Below are positions 22,810-31,111 of a stretch of 33,426 bases of DNA, piece after piece. Made by a program: the position numbers and the translations under genes. The notes under the pieces are model-generated. The model was not told where the DNA came from. It saw nothing but the letters and a program-made list of their open reading frames with translations, and did no database searches. Location of the stretch: the NCBI GenBank assembly GCA_019747795.1, contig JAIEQK010000051.1:1-33426 (forward strand), written 5' to 3'. The DNA comes from Gammaproteobacteria bacterium. GTDB taxonomy: Bacteria; Pseudomonadota; Gammaproteobacteria; Ga0077536. The number at the start of each line of letters is the position of its first letter. Positions within the stretch are counted from its first letter, which is position 1.

Positions 22810-23319
22810 TCAGTCGCGGGGGGCGAGTTCGGTGTCGGCGTCGCGCGCGGTTGGCGCGCCCGCGCCCGCGTAGTCGTGCTGGCGCCAGGCCTCGTAGAGC
22901 GCGATGGACACAGCGTTGGAGAGGTTGAGACTGCGGCTGCCCGCCACCATGGGAATGCGCACGCGCCGCGCCGCGGGCAGGCGCGCCAATACTTCCGTCG
23001 GCAGGCCGCGCGACTCTGGTCCGAACAGCAGGCTCGCGTCGGCGGGAAACGCGGTCTCTGCGAGACTCACGCCGCCGCGCGTGGTGAAGGCGAACAACAC
23101 ACTGTCGCCGAGCGTGGCGAGACAGGCCTCCAGCGAGGCGTGACAGCGCAGGCTCGCGTACTCGTGGTAGTCGAGCCCGGCGCGTCGCAACTGGCGATCG
23201 TCGAGCGTGAAACCGAGCGGTTCCACCATGTGCAGCCGCGCCCCGCTGTTGGCGCAGAGCCTGATAATATTGCCGCTATTCGGCGGGATTTCCGGCTCGT
23301 AGAGGATGATGTTGAACAC
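22810..23319 (-). CDS. trmL: tRNA (cytidine/uridine-34 2'-O)-methyltransferase TrmL
   Basis: TrmL is a SPOUT-class, knotted SAM-dependent enzyme that methylates the 2'-OH of the wobble nucleotide in tRNA-Leu isoacceptors. The start was placed at GTG 23319 (169 residues), giving 'FNIILYEPEIPPNSGNIIRL', the universal start of the family. A much longer open frame continues upstream but is antisense to pyrD. Motifs are 'FGPESRGLP' at 99-107 and 'RSLNLSNAVSIALYEAWRQ' from 129, the knot and SAM site. The usual length is ~155; a ~20-residue C-terminal extension is present. It is divergent from pyrD with only 36 nt between starts. In E. coli trmL also lies near gpsA, after cysE. Confidence 0.95.
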   Translation of the reverse strand: MFNIILYEPEIPPNSGNIIRLCANSGARLHMVEPLGFTLDDRQLRRAGLDYHEYASLRCHASLEACLATLGDSVLFAFTTRGGVSLAETAFPADASLLFGPESRGLPTEVLARLPAARRVRIPMVAGSRSLNLSNAVSIALYEAWRQHDYAGAGAPTARDADTELAPRD

Positions 23320-23355
23320 GGTTGAAGGCGCGCTCGCGAGGCCGCGGCGGACGTC

Positions 23356-24297
23356 ATGACGACTGATCAGAGGCTCGCGCTCGAGTTCTGCGGCATGCGC
23401 TTCGCGACCCCGCTGGTGTTGCTGTCCGGGTGCGTGGGCTTCGGCGAAGAGTACACACGGGTCGAAGGCTTTGCCAACGCCGAGGCCGGCGCCGTGTGCC
23501 TGAAGGGCACCACCCTCGCGCCACGTCTCGGCAATCCCGCGCATCGCGTGTACGAGACGCCCGGCGGCATGCTGAACGCCATCGGCCTGCAGAATCCCGG
23601 CGCGCGCGCGGTGGTCGATACCATCCTGCCGACGCTCGACTTCGCCGAGACGCGCTTCATCGCCAACGTCTCGGGCTCGACGGTGGAGGAGTACGAAGAG
23701 GTCACGCGCATCTTCGACGACTCGCCGATCGACGCGATCGAAATCAACATCTCCTGTCCGAACGTCAAGGAAGGCGGCGTGACCTTCGGCAACGATCCGG
23801 ACATGTCGGCGCGGGTCGTCGCGGCCTGCCGCCGCGCGACGAAGAAGCCGCTCATCACCAAGCTCTCGCCCAACCAGACCGACATCGCGGCCAACGCCCG
23901 GCGCTGCATCGAGGCCGGCACCGACGGCTTCGCGGTGATCAACACGCTGATGGGCATGGCCATCGACATCGAGCAGCGGCGGCCGGTGCTGGGCAACAAC
24001 CAGGGCGGACTGTCCGGCCCTGCGATCAAGCCGGTGGCGGTGTTCCGCACCTTCCAGGTGGCGCAGGTGGCGCGCCCGCACGGCATTCCGATCATCGGCC
24101 AGGGCGGCGTGACCTCGGCGGCCGACGCCATCGAGTTCCTGCTGGCCGGCGCGACCGCGGTGGGCGTGGGCACGGGGCTGTTCTACGACCCGCTGCTACT
24201 CGCCTCCATCAATGCCGGCATTCTCGACTACCTCGATCGTCACGGCTTCGCGCAGGTGAGCGATCTCACCGGTGCGCTGCGCCTGAACGGCGCCTGA
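23356..24297 (+). CDS. pyrD: dihydroorotate dehydrogenase, class 1 (1B-like catalytic subunit)
   Basis: This 313-residue FMN enzyme should oxidise dihydroorotate to orotate in pyrimidine synthesis. The catalytic base is Cys134 in 'NISCPNVKEGG', which is diagnostic of class 1 cytosolic enzymes (class 2, usual in gammaproteobacteria, uses Ser). Other family strings are 'GLQNPGA', 'NVSGSTVEEYEEV', 'NTLMGMAIDIEQRRPVLGNN' and 'GGLSGPAIKPVAV', all close to the 1B (NAD-linked) type. 'IIGQGGV' replaces the common 'GMGGI'. Type 1B enzymes normally pair with the iron-sulfur/FAD subunit PyrK, and no such gene is nearby. There is no membrane anchor. It converges on the TPR gene with 5 nt between stops. 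A related dihydropyrimidine oxidoreductase is a less likely alternative. Confidence 0.88.
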   Translation: MTTDQRLALEFCGMRFATPLVLLSGCVGFGEEYTRVEGFANAEAGAVCLKGTTLAPRLGNPAHRVYETPGGMLNAIGLQNPGARAVVDTILPTLDFAETRFIANVSGSTVEEYEEVTRIFDDSPIDAIEINISCPNVKEGGVTFGNDPDMSARVVAACRRATKKPLITKLSPNQTDIAANARRCIEAGTDGFAVINTLMGMAIDIEQRRPVLGNNQGGLSGPAIKPVAVFRTFQVAQVARPHGIPIIGQGGVTSAADAIEFLLAGATAVGVGTGLFYDPLLLASINAGILDYLDRHGFAQVSDLTGALRLNGA

Positions 24298-24302
24298 GGC
24301 GC

Positions 24303-24617
24303 TCAGCCGCGCTCGAGACGCTTCAGGAACACGCGCATCTCCTTCGCGGCCTGTACGTCGCCGCGCTGCTCGGCGACGCTGATGCCCTGCGCGTAGGCTT
24401 CCCTGGCCTGCAGGTCGGCGCCGCTCGCGGCGAGCGCGCGGCCGAGCAGTTTCCAGGCGGCGGAGTAGGCCGGATCGAGCGCCACTGCGCGACGCAGGTG
24501 CTCGGCCGCGGCGGCGGGATCCTCGTCCATGAGCGCGTTGCCCAGGCCGAAGCGCAGCAGCGCGCTCTCCCCCTGGCTCGCGAGCAGCGCTTCCAGCCGC
24601 TCGACCGCGGGCTTCAT
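24303..24617 (-). CDS. small tetratricopeptide-repeat protein
   Basis: This is a 104-residue soluble protein made of about two to three TPR-like helical hairpins: 'LLRFGLGNALMDEDPAAAAE', 'HLRRAVALDPAYSAAWKLLG' and 'ALAASGADLQAREAYAQGIS'. These have the small/large residue pattern (A8, G/A, Y/A, P32) of TPRs. It presumably mediates protein-protein contact; no catalytic residues are seen. It follows ntrX by 10 nt on the same strand, so it is probably the last gene of the def-to-ntrX transcript. In many gammaproteobacteria trkA would be found in this place. Confidence 0.85.
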   Translation of the reverse strand: MKPAVERLEALLASQGESALLRFGLGNALMDEDPAAAAEHLRRAVALDPAYSAAWKLLGRALAASGADLQAREAYAQGISVAEQRGDVQAAKEMRVFLKRLERG

Positions 24618-24627
24618 CGCGCGCCGC

Positions 24628-26004
24628 TCATTCGCGGCCTTCTTCCTTGATGCGCTTGGGCTCGAGGCCGAGGCTGCGCAGCTTGCGATAGAGATGGGTG
24701 CGCTCGATGCCGACCTGCTCCGAGACGCGACTCACGCTGCCGTTGAACACGCGCAGCTGGTACTCGAGGTACGCGCGCTCGAACTGCTCGCGCGCTTCGC
24801 GCAGCGGCAGGTCGAAGCCCGGCATGACGGGCTCCGCGCTGACCTCGGGATTGAGCCCCAGCATGCTGTTGACCTCCGCCACTTCCACCTGCCCGGTCCC
24901 GCCCAGGATCAGCAGGCGCTGGATGAAGTTCTTCAGTTCGCGCACGTTGCCCGGCCAGTCGTAGTCCTGCAGCCGGTGGCGCACGGCATTCGACAGCGCG
25001 CGACGCGGCAGACCCTCGCGCGCCTCGAAGTAGGCGAGGAAGTGATCGACCAGTTCATCGATGTCGCCGCGCCGCTCACGCAGCGGCGGCACGCTCAAAG
25101 GCAGCACGTTCAAGCGGTAGTAGAGATCTTCGCGGAACCTGCCGGCGGCGACCATCTCCGCGAGGTTGCGTCGGGTGCTCGCGATGATGCGCACGTCGAT
25201 GCTCACCGGTTCGCGGCCGCCGACCCGCAGGAAGGACTGGTTCTCTAGCGCGCTCAGGAGCCGCGCCTGGGTGCTCATGTCCATGTCGGCGATGTCCTTC
25301 AGGAACAGGGTGCCGCCGTTCGCGAGTTCGAGCGAGCCGAAGCTCAGATTGCCGCCGTCCTCCACGCCGAACAGTTCCGCGTCGGGATTCTCGCGCGCGA
25401 GACCGGCCACGCTGACGTTGATGAAACGATTGCCTGCGCGGCTGCCCTGGCCGTGGATGAAGCGCGCGATGGTCTCCTTGCCGACGCCCGACTCACCGTT
25501 GATGAAGACGCTGGTCTTGTGATCGGCGATGCGCCGTGCGTCGGCCCTGAGCTTTTCCATCTCGGGATTCGAGCCTATCGGTTCCTGGGACGACTGGCTG
25601 CGCTGCCTGAGACCGATGTTCTCGGACACCAGGCTCGCGTTCTCCAGCGCGCGCTGCACCGTGACGAGAATCTTGGCGATGGACAGCGGCTTCTCGATGA
25701 AGTCGTAGGCGCCGAGCCTGGTCGCCTCGACCGCGGTCTCCACCGTGCCGTGGCCGGACATCATGATCACCGGCGTGTCGACCGTGCTGCCGTCGGACCA
25801 TTCCTTCAGCAGCGTGATTCCGTCGGTGTCAGGCATCCAGATGTCGAGCAGGATCAGATCGGGGCGGCGCTGGCGACGGGCTTCCCGAGCGCGCTCCGCG
25901 TTCTCGGCGATGGTGACTTCGAAACCCTCGTCCTCGAGGATTTCCTTGAGCAGCCCGCGGATGTCGGGCTCGTCGTCGACGACCAGAATATGGGCGGTAC
26001 TCAT
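24628..26004 (-). CDS. ntrX: NtrX-like response regulator with degenerate sigma-54 AAA+ domain
   Basis: This 458-residue response regulator pairs with the NtrY kinase encoded just upstream. The receiver domain (1-120) has the phospho-acceptor Asp54 ('LLDIWMPDTDG') and Lys105. The central AAA+ domain has Walker A GESGVGKE at 170-177, but the GAFTGA loop that contacts sigma-54 is missing. The stretch between 'ELFG' (210) and 'ELANGGTLFL' is short ('VEDGGNLSFGSL'). Walker B reads 'GGTLFLKDI' (K236, D237) instead of 'GGTLFLDEI'. The Fis-type helix-turn-helix is at ~425-445 ('SRVSEQVGIERTHLYRKLRS'). It therefore probably regulates DNA by binding with sigma-70 polymerase rather than by activating sigma-54. 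It overlaps ntrY by 4 nt. Confidence 0.93.
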   Translation of the reverse strand: MSTAHILVVDDEPDIRGLLKEILEDEGFEVTIAENAERAREARRQRRPDLILLDIWMPDTDGITLLKEWSDGSTVDTPVIMMSGHGTVETAVEATRLGAYDFIEKPLSIAKILVTVQRALENASLVSENIGLRQRSQSSQEPIGSNPEMEKLRADARRIADHKTSVFINGESGVGKETIARFIHGQGSRAGNRFINVSVAGLARENPDAELFGVEDGGNLSFGSLELANGGTLFLKDIADMDMSTQARLLSALENQSFLRVGGREPVSIDVRIIASTRRNLAEMVAAGRFREDLYYRLNVLPLSVPPLRERRGDIDELVDHFLAYFEAREGLPRRALSNAVRHRLQDYDWPGNVRELKNFIQRLLILGGTGQVEVAEVNSMLGLNPEVSAEPVMPGFDLPLREAREQFERAYLEYQLRVFNGSVSRVSEQVGIERTHLYRKLRSLGLEPKRIKEEGRE

Positions 26005-28262
26005 ACGGCATCCTTCAGCAATGCTTCTTCGTTCTGTGCCGGCTCCTTGTCGAGCGGCAGACGGATGATGGCAACGGCGCCGACCTCCGGGTTGTTGCGC
26101 AGCGTGACGACGCCGTTGTGCTCCTCGACGATCTTCTTGACGATGGCGAGACCGAGGCCCGTTCCCTTGGCCTTGCTCGTGACGTAGGGTTCGAAGATGT
26201 TCGACAGCAATGGTTCGGGCAGGCCTTCGCCGCGGTCCTCGATGCGGATCTCCACGTGATCCGCCTGCGCGTACTGCGTGATCGAGGTCGACACGATGAT
26301 ATGCGCATTCGCAGGCTCCGGCGACGCCTCGAAGGCGTTCTTCACCAGGTTGTTCAGCACCTGGCGCAGGCGCGTCGGGTCGCCGGACAGCGGTGGCAGG
26401 CCTTCTGCCAGCCGGGTCTCGATGCGCGCTTCGGGGTAGCCGCCGCGGAACAGGTCGACGACGCCCGCGATCAGCGCGTTGATGTCGACCGCCGCGCGGG
26501 TGATGACCGGTGACTTCGCGTAGTCGGAGAAGGTATTGACGATGGCCTTCATGGTCTCGACCTGCTGCACGATGGTGCTGGTCAGGCGTTCCAGCGCCTC
26601 GCCTTCTTCCGGGCCGAGCTTCTTCAGGTATTTCTGCCGCAGACGCTCGGCCGCCAGCTGGATGGGCGTGAGCGGGTTCTTGATCTCGTGGGCCAGGCGC
26701 CGCGCCACCTCGGACCAGGCTGCATCGCGCTGTCCTTGAATGATGGCGGTGATGTTCTCGAACACGATCACGTAGCCGCGCGCGGCGCTGTCGTGGCGCG
26801 CCAGCGAGGTGCCGCGGCACATCAGCACCCGGCGGCCGTTGGAGGCGAAGATGGTGATCTGCTCCTGCCACTCGGAACGCTGCTCGGCGAGCAGCGGCTC
26901 GAGCGTGTCGGCCAGCGGGTGCAGATGATCGTCGCGCCGGCAGGTCTCGATGAAGCCGAGGCCCGGGGCCGCGTCGTCATCCAGTTCCAGCATGCGTCGC
27001 GCGGACTCGTTCAGGGTGGTGATGTGCGCCGCCTCGTCCAGCGCGACAACGCCGGAGGACAGCTGCCGCAGCACCGTGTCCAGGTATTCGCGCTGGGTCT
27101 CGGTCTCGGCGCGCGCGCGGCCGATGCGTCGCGTCATGTCGTTGAACGAGCTGACCAGGAAGCCCATCTCGTCGTTGCTCTGCACCGGCAGGCTGGTGGC
27201 GTAGTCGCCGGCCGCGACCGCCGCCGTGCCGATCGCGAGATCGCGGATCGGCGCCGCCAGCCGCCGCGCCGAGTAGAACGCCGCCCACACCGCGGTGACG
27301 ATGCTGAACAAGAGCACCATGGTGAGCGTCATGGCGAACGACAGCTTGAGCTTCTCGCGCAGGTAGTCGAGCTCGTGGTACTTGGCGTAGGCGTTCTCCA
27401 CCGTGCCGGCGAGCCGGTTGATGCGCGGCGCGATGGGGTACAGCGCGTGCAGCACGCGCTTGGCGCCGGCGCCCGGCGCGACGTTGACGCTGACCGCCAC
27501 GCGCACGAAGAGCGTGCCGTCGCGCAGCGGATCCAGGCCGATGTAGCTGCGCCCCTGGCGCAGCTGCACCAGCAGCGACTCCGCCGGCAGGTGGGGAATG
27601 AGATCGCTGATGCGGCTGCTGGTCGCGAGCGGTTCGCCGTCGGCGCTGAGCAGCGTGAGTTCGTCGGCGCCGCTGCGCGCGCGCATCGCGTCCAGCACCG
27701 ACGGGCCCGGGGTCCAGGCGCTCGCGGTCACGATGCTGCCCGGATCGCGCAGCGCGTCCAGGTTCAGCGTGGTGCGTTCCGGGGGCGCGCCCTGCGTGAT
27801 CTCCTCGGCCATGCTCTCGGTCTGCGACAGCAGTTCACGCATGCGCAGATCGAGCGCCTCGCGACTCAGTTCCAGCGAGCTCTGCAGCGCGTCGCCGACC
27901 CGCACGTCGAACCAGCTGTCGATGCCGCGTCTCAGGAAATCGAGGGAGAATGTGTAGAGCACCGTCACCGGCAGCACCGCCAGCGCGACGAAGATCACCA
28001 GCATGCGGAGCGTGAGACGCGCGCCCGGTTCGCGCGCCCGGATCTGGCGCAGGAGGCGCCGCACGTTGACGCCGATGAGCCACACGAAGGCCATGAGACC
28101 CGCGGTGTTCGACAGCAGCAGCACCGAGTACAGCGCGCCGAAGCGATCGGAATTCTGCATGGCGGCGCTCATCAGCACCAATGAGCCGAGCAGCGACAGG
28201 GTCAGCAGCCCCACCGTGCCCAGCATCACCGCGCGTCGCCGCCTTACAACTGCGTTCGCCAT
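26001..28262 (-). CDS. ntrY: NtrY-like membrane sensor histidine kinase
   Basis: This 753-residue kinase has several N-terminal transmembrane helices (about 14-32, 40-62 and 85-105 before a large periplasmic part, and one near 310-335). It then has HAMP ('RRLAAPIRDLAIGTAAVAAG'), a PAS domain and HisKA with phospho-acceptor His525 in 'AHEIKNPLTPIQLAAERLR'. HATPase_c is complete ('NNLVKNAFEAS', 'EDRGEGLPEP', 'GTGLGLAIVKKIVEEHNG'). The H-box with 'NPLTPIQLAAERL' and the topology are characteristic of NtrY. ATG 28262 follows a GGGTGG; GTG 28271, three codons upstream, is an alternative. It overlaps the DUF4390 gene by about 19-28 nt and the ntrX start by 4 nt. Possible signals are nitrogen or redox status, as in other NtrYX systems. 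Confidence 0.95.
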   Translation of the reverse strand: MANAVVRRRRAVMLGTVGLLTLSLLGSLVLMSAAMQNSDRFGALYSVLLLSNTAGLMAFVWLIGVNVRRLLRQIRAREPGARLTLRMLVIFVALAVLPVTVLYTFSLDFLRRGIDSWFDVRVGDALQSSLELSREALDLRMRELLSQTESMAEEITQGAPPERTTLNLDALRDPGSIVTASAWTPGPSVLDAMRARSGADELTLLSADGEPLATSSRISDLIPHLPAESLLVQLRQGRSYIGLDPLRDGTLFVRVAVSVNVAPGAGAKRVLHALYPIAPRINRLAGTVENAYAKYHELDYLREKLKLSFAMTLTMVLLFSIVTAVWAAFYSARRLAAPIRDLAIGTAAVAAGDYATSLPVQSNDEMGFLVSSFNDMTRRIGRARAETETQREYLDTVLRQLSSGVVALDEAAHITTLNESARRMLELDDDAAPGLGFIETCRRDDHLHPLADTLEPLLAEQRSEWQEQITIFASNGRRVLMCRGTSLARHDSAARGYVIVFENITAIIQGQRDAAWSEVARRLAHEIKNPLTPIQLAAERLRQKYLKKLGPEEGEALERLTSTIVQQVETMKAIVNTFSDYAKSPVITRAAVDINALIAGVVDLFRGGYPEARIETRLAEGLPPLSGDPTRLRQVLNNLVKNAFEASPEPANAHIIVSTSITQYAQADHVEIRIEDRGEGLPEPLLSNIFEPYVTSKAKGTGLGLAIVKKIVEEHNGVVTLRNNPEVGAVAIIRLPLDKEPAQNEEALLKDAV

Positions 28263-28807
28263 CGGTACCACCCGCTGGACATGTGCCAGCCCGGCGAGAT
28301 GAAGGCAATCGGGATCAGCGGTCCGGGCAGCGAGCGAATGGCCAGCCGCAGGCGCAGCGAGATCTCGACGTCTTCCCCGGCGAGCTGGCTGGCCTCGGCG
28401 ATGGGCAGGTCGCGGATGCGCGCGAGGTCCTGGATCGCGAGGCCGAGCTCGCCGTGGATACGTCGTTCGCCCGTGGCGCGGTCGGAGAGCACGAACTGGT
28501 CGCTCAGCGCGTGGCGTTCGATGGTGAAATCACGGTGCGCGGACAGCACCTCGGCGTCCCACAGGAGCTTGCGCGGCCGCGCGATGCGCAGATCGAACTC
28601 GATGGTGATCGGCACGCCGCTGTTCATCGCCTTGATCGCGTCCTCACTGAATTCGATGCGCGAATCGGCGTCGACCATCAGCATCTCGTGGGTGACGTGT
28701 TCCGAGGCCGATTCGATCTCGATGTCACTCGCCCACAGCAGCGGCAGCCACAACGCGAGCAGGACCAGCTGAGCCAGGAGGAGCAGGCGGCGGGCGTGGG
28801 CTGGCAT
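28244..28807 (-). CDS. DUF4390 exported protein
   Basis: This 187-residue protein has a signal peptide or anchor ('RLLLLAQLVLLALWLPLLWA', cut after ~25) and a beta-rich mature domain of the DUF4390 family, whose role is unknown. Typical strings are 'EALKSGVPLTIEFDLR' in variant form ('AIKAMNSGVPITIEFDLRI') and 'LIPIAFISPGWHMSSGWYRW' at the end. It is found in many proteobacteria exactly between rsmB and ntrY, as here. ATG 28807 overlaps the rsmB stop by one base (TGATG), and its end overlaps ntrY. The linkage with the sensor suggests, but does not show, a part in envelope signal sensing. Confidence 0.88.
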   Translation of the reverse strand: MPAHARRLLLLAQLVLLALWLPLLWASDIEIESASEHVTHEMLMVDADSRIEFSEDAIKAMNSGVPITIEFDLRIARPRKLLWDAEVLSAHRDFTIERHALSDQFVLSDRATGERRIHGELGLAIQDLARIRDLPIAEASQLAGEDVEISLRLRLAIRSLPGPLIPIAFISPGWHMSSGWYRWRTQL

Positions 28808-30108
28808 CAGGCGGTGGGCGGCTTGTTGATGAGGCAATAGTAGAAGCCATCCATGTCGTCGTCGCCAGGCAGGACCTGGCGACCGTGCAGCGTGGCGCGG
28901 CCGAAGGCGCCGGCGATGGGCTGCACGCGGGCTGCGGGCGTCGCGGCCAGGAAGGCCGCCACCACGTCGTCGTTCTCCGCGCGCAGCACCGAGCAGGTGA
29001 CATAGAGCAGGCGTCCGCCCGGGGCGAGCAGAGGCCACAGCGCCGTGAGCAGGCGCGCCTGCGCCGCGCGGGCGGCGTCCACGTCCTCGGGCATCCGCCG
29101 GAGGCGGATGTCGGGGTGACGGCGCATCACGCCGAGCGCGGTGCAGGGCGCGTCGAGCAGGATGGCGTCGAACGGGCGTCCGTCCCACCACTGTTCGGGC
29201 GCGCCGGCGTCGGCCTCGCGCACCGTGCAGGCCAGGCCGAGCCGCGTGAGGTTCTCGTGCACGCGGGCGAGCCGCGGAGCGGCCTGGTCCAGGGCGGTGA
29301 GATCGAGCCCTGGCCCGGCTATCTCGAGCAGCTGCGCGGTCTTGCCGCCCGGGGCCGCGCAGGCGTCCAGTACCCGCTCGCCGGCGCGCGGCGCGAGGAT
29401 TTCCGCCGCGAGCTGCGCCGCCTCGTCCTGCACCGAGACCAGGCCCTCTTCCAAGCCTGGCAGCGCCTGCACCGCCACGCCGGTGGCGAGCCGCAGCGCG
29501 GCACTGGCATGACGACCCGGCTGCGCCTCGATCCCGGCCGCGGCGAGGGCTTGCGCGTAGGTGTCGCGCGTACCGCGCAGCCGGTTGACGCGGAGGGTCA
29601 GCGGGGCATGGGCGTTGCTCGCCACGAGCAGCGTTTCCAGCGCGTCTGGCCAGTCGCCGCGCAGCCGCTCCACCAGCCAGGGCGGGAACTCGCTCTCGGC
29701 CAGGGCGGGCGGGCCGGCGGGGCGGCGCTGGGCATTGCGCAGCACGCCGTTCACGAGCCGGCTCGCCCACGGTTTGCCGAGCATGCGGGCGCCTTCGACC
29801 GTGGCGGAGACCGCGCCGTGGGGCGCGGTGGCGAGATGATCGAGCTGGTAGAGACCGACCAGCAAAAGAGCCTCGACATCGGCGTCCTTGCGGCGCAGCG
29901 GCTTCGGCATCAGGGCCGCGAGGCGCGCGTGCAGGGCGTGGTAGTGACGCAGCACGCCGTAGGCGCAGGCCTGGGCGAAGGCGCGGTCGCGCTCGCCGGA
30001 CAGCTCGCGGAGCGCGCGGGGCGCCGCCTCGGCGAGCGACCGTCCTTCGTCCACCACCGCGGCGACGATACGTGCGCCCACCACGCGTGCCGCGGCGCCC
30101 TCACTCAC
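28807..30108 (-). CDS. rsmB: 16S rRNA (cytosine-967-C5)-methyltransferase RsmB
   Basis: RsmB (Sun/Fmu) methylates C967 of 16S rRNA. The 433-residue protein has an N-terminal NusB-like RNA-binding domain (1-130, 'RALRELSGERDRAFAQACAY') and a C-terminal Rossmann methyltransferase. SAM-binding 'DACAAPGGKT' is at 248-257, motif IV 'DAPC' at 319-322 (Cys322) and motif VI 'TCSV' at 371-374, with Cys372 as the attacking nucleophile. Start at GTG 30108 gives a 4-nt GTGA overlap with fmt. It ends in a TGATG overlap with DUF4390. The def-fmt-rsmB order is standard. Confidence 0.97.
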   Translation of the reverse strand: MSEGAAARVVGARIVAAVVDEGRSLAEAAPRALRELSGERDRAFAQACAYGVLRHYHALHARLAALMPKPLRRKDADVEALLLVGLYQLDHLATAPHGAVSATVEGARMLGKPWASRLVNGVLRNAQRRPAGPPALAESEFPPWLVERLRGDWPDALETLLVASNAHAPLTLRVNRLRGTRDTYAQALAAAGIEAQPGRHASAALRLATGVAVQALPGLEEGLVSVQDEAAQLAAEILAPRAGERVLDACAAPGGKTAQLLEIAGPGLDLTALDQAAPRLARVHENLTRLGLACTVREADAGAPEQWWDGRPFDAILLDAPCTALGVMRRHPDIRLRRMPEDVDAARAAQARLLTALWPLLAPGGRLLYVTCSVLRAENDDVVAAFLAATPAARVQPIAGAFGRATLHGRQVLPGDDDMDGFYYCLINKPPTA

Positions 30109-31031
30109 AGGTGCTGCCCGTAGCCATGCCGTAAGGCGCGCGCGCTCATGCGCTGCTTGCCGGCGGGCTGCAGTTCGGTGATGGCATAGCAGCCGTCCGC
30201 GGTCGCCACCAGGATGCTGTCGTCTTCATGGCCGAGCAGCGCGCCGGCGGCGGCGCCGCGGCCGTCCGCGCGTGGGTGACCGGCGAGTACCTTGACCTCC
30301 AGCCCGCCCAGGCGGGTCTGCGCACCGGGCGCGGGCGCCAGCGCGCGCACCTGGCAATCGATCTCGCGAGCGGTGCGCTGCCAGTCGATGATGCGGTCCG
30401 CGGGACCGAGCTTGGCGGCGTAGGTGACGCCAGCCTCGTCCTGCGGGGCTTCCACGATGTCCCCAGCCAGGTAGCGCGCGATGGCCTCATCCAGCGCCAG
30501 CGCGCCGAGCGCCGCGAGGGTGTCGTGCAGCTCACCGCCGGTGGTGGTCGGGTCTATCGGGCATTCGCGCGTCAGCCACACCGGGCCCGCGTCCAGCTTC
30601 AGCACCACGCGCATGATCGAGATGCCGCTGCGTGTGTCGCCCGCCATGATCGCGCGCTGTATCGGCGCCGCGCCGCGCCAGCGGGGCAGCAGCGAGGCAT
30701 GCACGTTGAGCGCCGTGATCGGCGGGTCGATGAAAGAGGGAGGCAGCATGAGCCCATAGGCGGCCACCACCAGGAGGTCCGGCGCATAGGCCGCGAACGT
30801 CGCCTGGGCCTCCATCGGTGTGACGCGTTCGGGCTGCTCCACCGGCACGCCCGCCGCCATCGCGACGCGCTTGACCGGACTTGCCTGCAGCTGCCGCCCG
30901 CGGCCAGCAGGGCGATCGGGTTGCGTGTAGACGGCCACCAGTTCGAGCTCCGGACGCTCGAGCAGGGCTTGGAGACTTGGCACGGCGAAATCCGGCGTGC
31001 CTGCGAACACGGTGCGAACGCGGCGGGTCAT
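30105..31031 (-). CDS. fmt: methionyl-tRNA formyltransferase
   Basis: Fmt formylates initiator Met-tRNA from 10-formyl-tetrahydrofolate, allowing translation initiation. The 308-residue sequence begins 'MTRRVRTVFAGTPDFAVPSL'. It contains the catalytic triad Asn109, His111 and Asp147 in 'NVHASLLPRWRGAAPIQRA' and 'LKLDAGP'. The C-terminal OB-fold-like tRNA-binding region follows residue ~205. Family length is ~315. It lies 80 nt downstream of def and overlaps rsmB by 4 nt. Confidence 0.98.
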   Translation of the reverse strand: MTRRVRTVFAGTPDFAVPSLQALLERPELELVAVYTQPDRPAGRGRQLQASPVKRVAMAAGVPVEQPERVTPMEAQATFAAYAPDLLVVAAYGLMLPPSFIDPPITALNVHASLLPRWRGAAPIQRAIMAGDTRSGISIMRVVLKLDAGPVWLTRECPIDPTTTGGELHDTLAALGALALDEAIARYLAGDIVEAPQDEAGVTYAAKLGPADRIIDWQRTAREIDCQVRALAPAPGAQTRLGGLEVKVLAGHPRADGRGAAAGALLGHEDDSILVATADGCYAITELQPAGKQRMSARALRHGYGQHL

Positions 31032-31111
31032 GGGGCTCGACTACTGTAGTGCATGCGGGGAACGCGCGCCGCGAGGCCTGGCCTCTGCGACGCGCTGGGA
31101 TCTGGCCCAGT

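Noticed and set aside
23320-24081. Upstream extension of the TrmL frame to 423 residues
   Set aside because: It is antisense to pyrD; GTG 23319 gives the universal TrmL N-terminus.
26688-28184. 498-residue plus-strand open frame opposite ntrY
   Set aside because: Shadow frame of the histidine kinase, Arg/His-rich, no motif.
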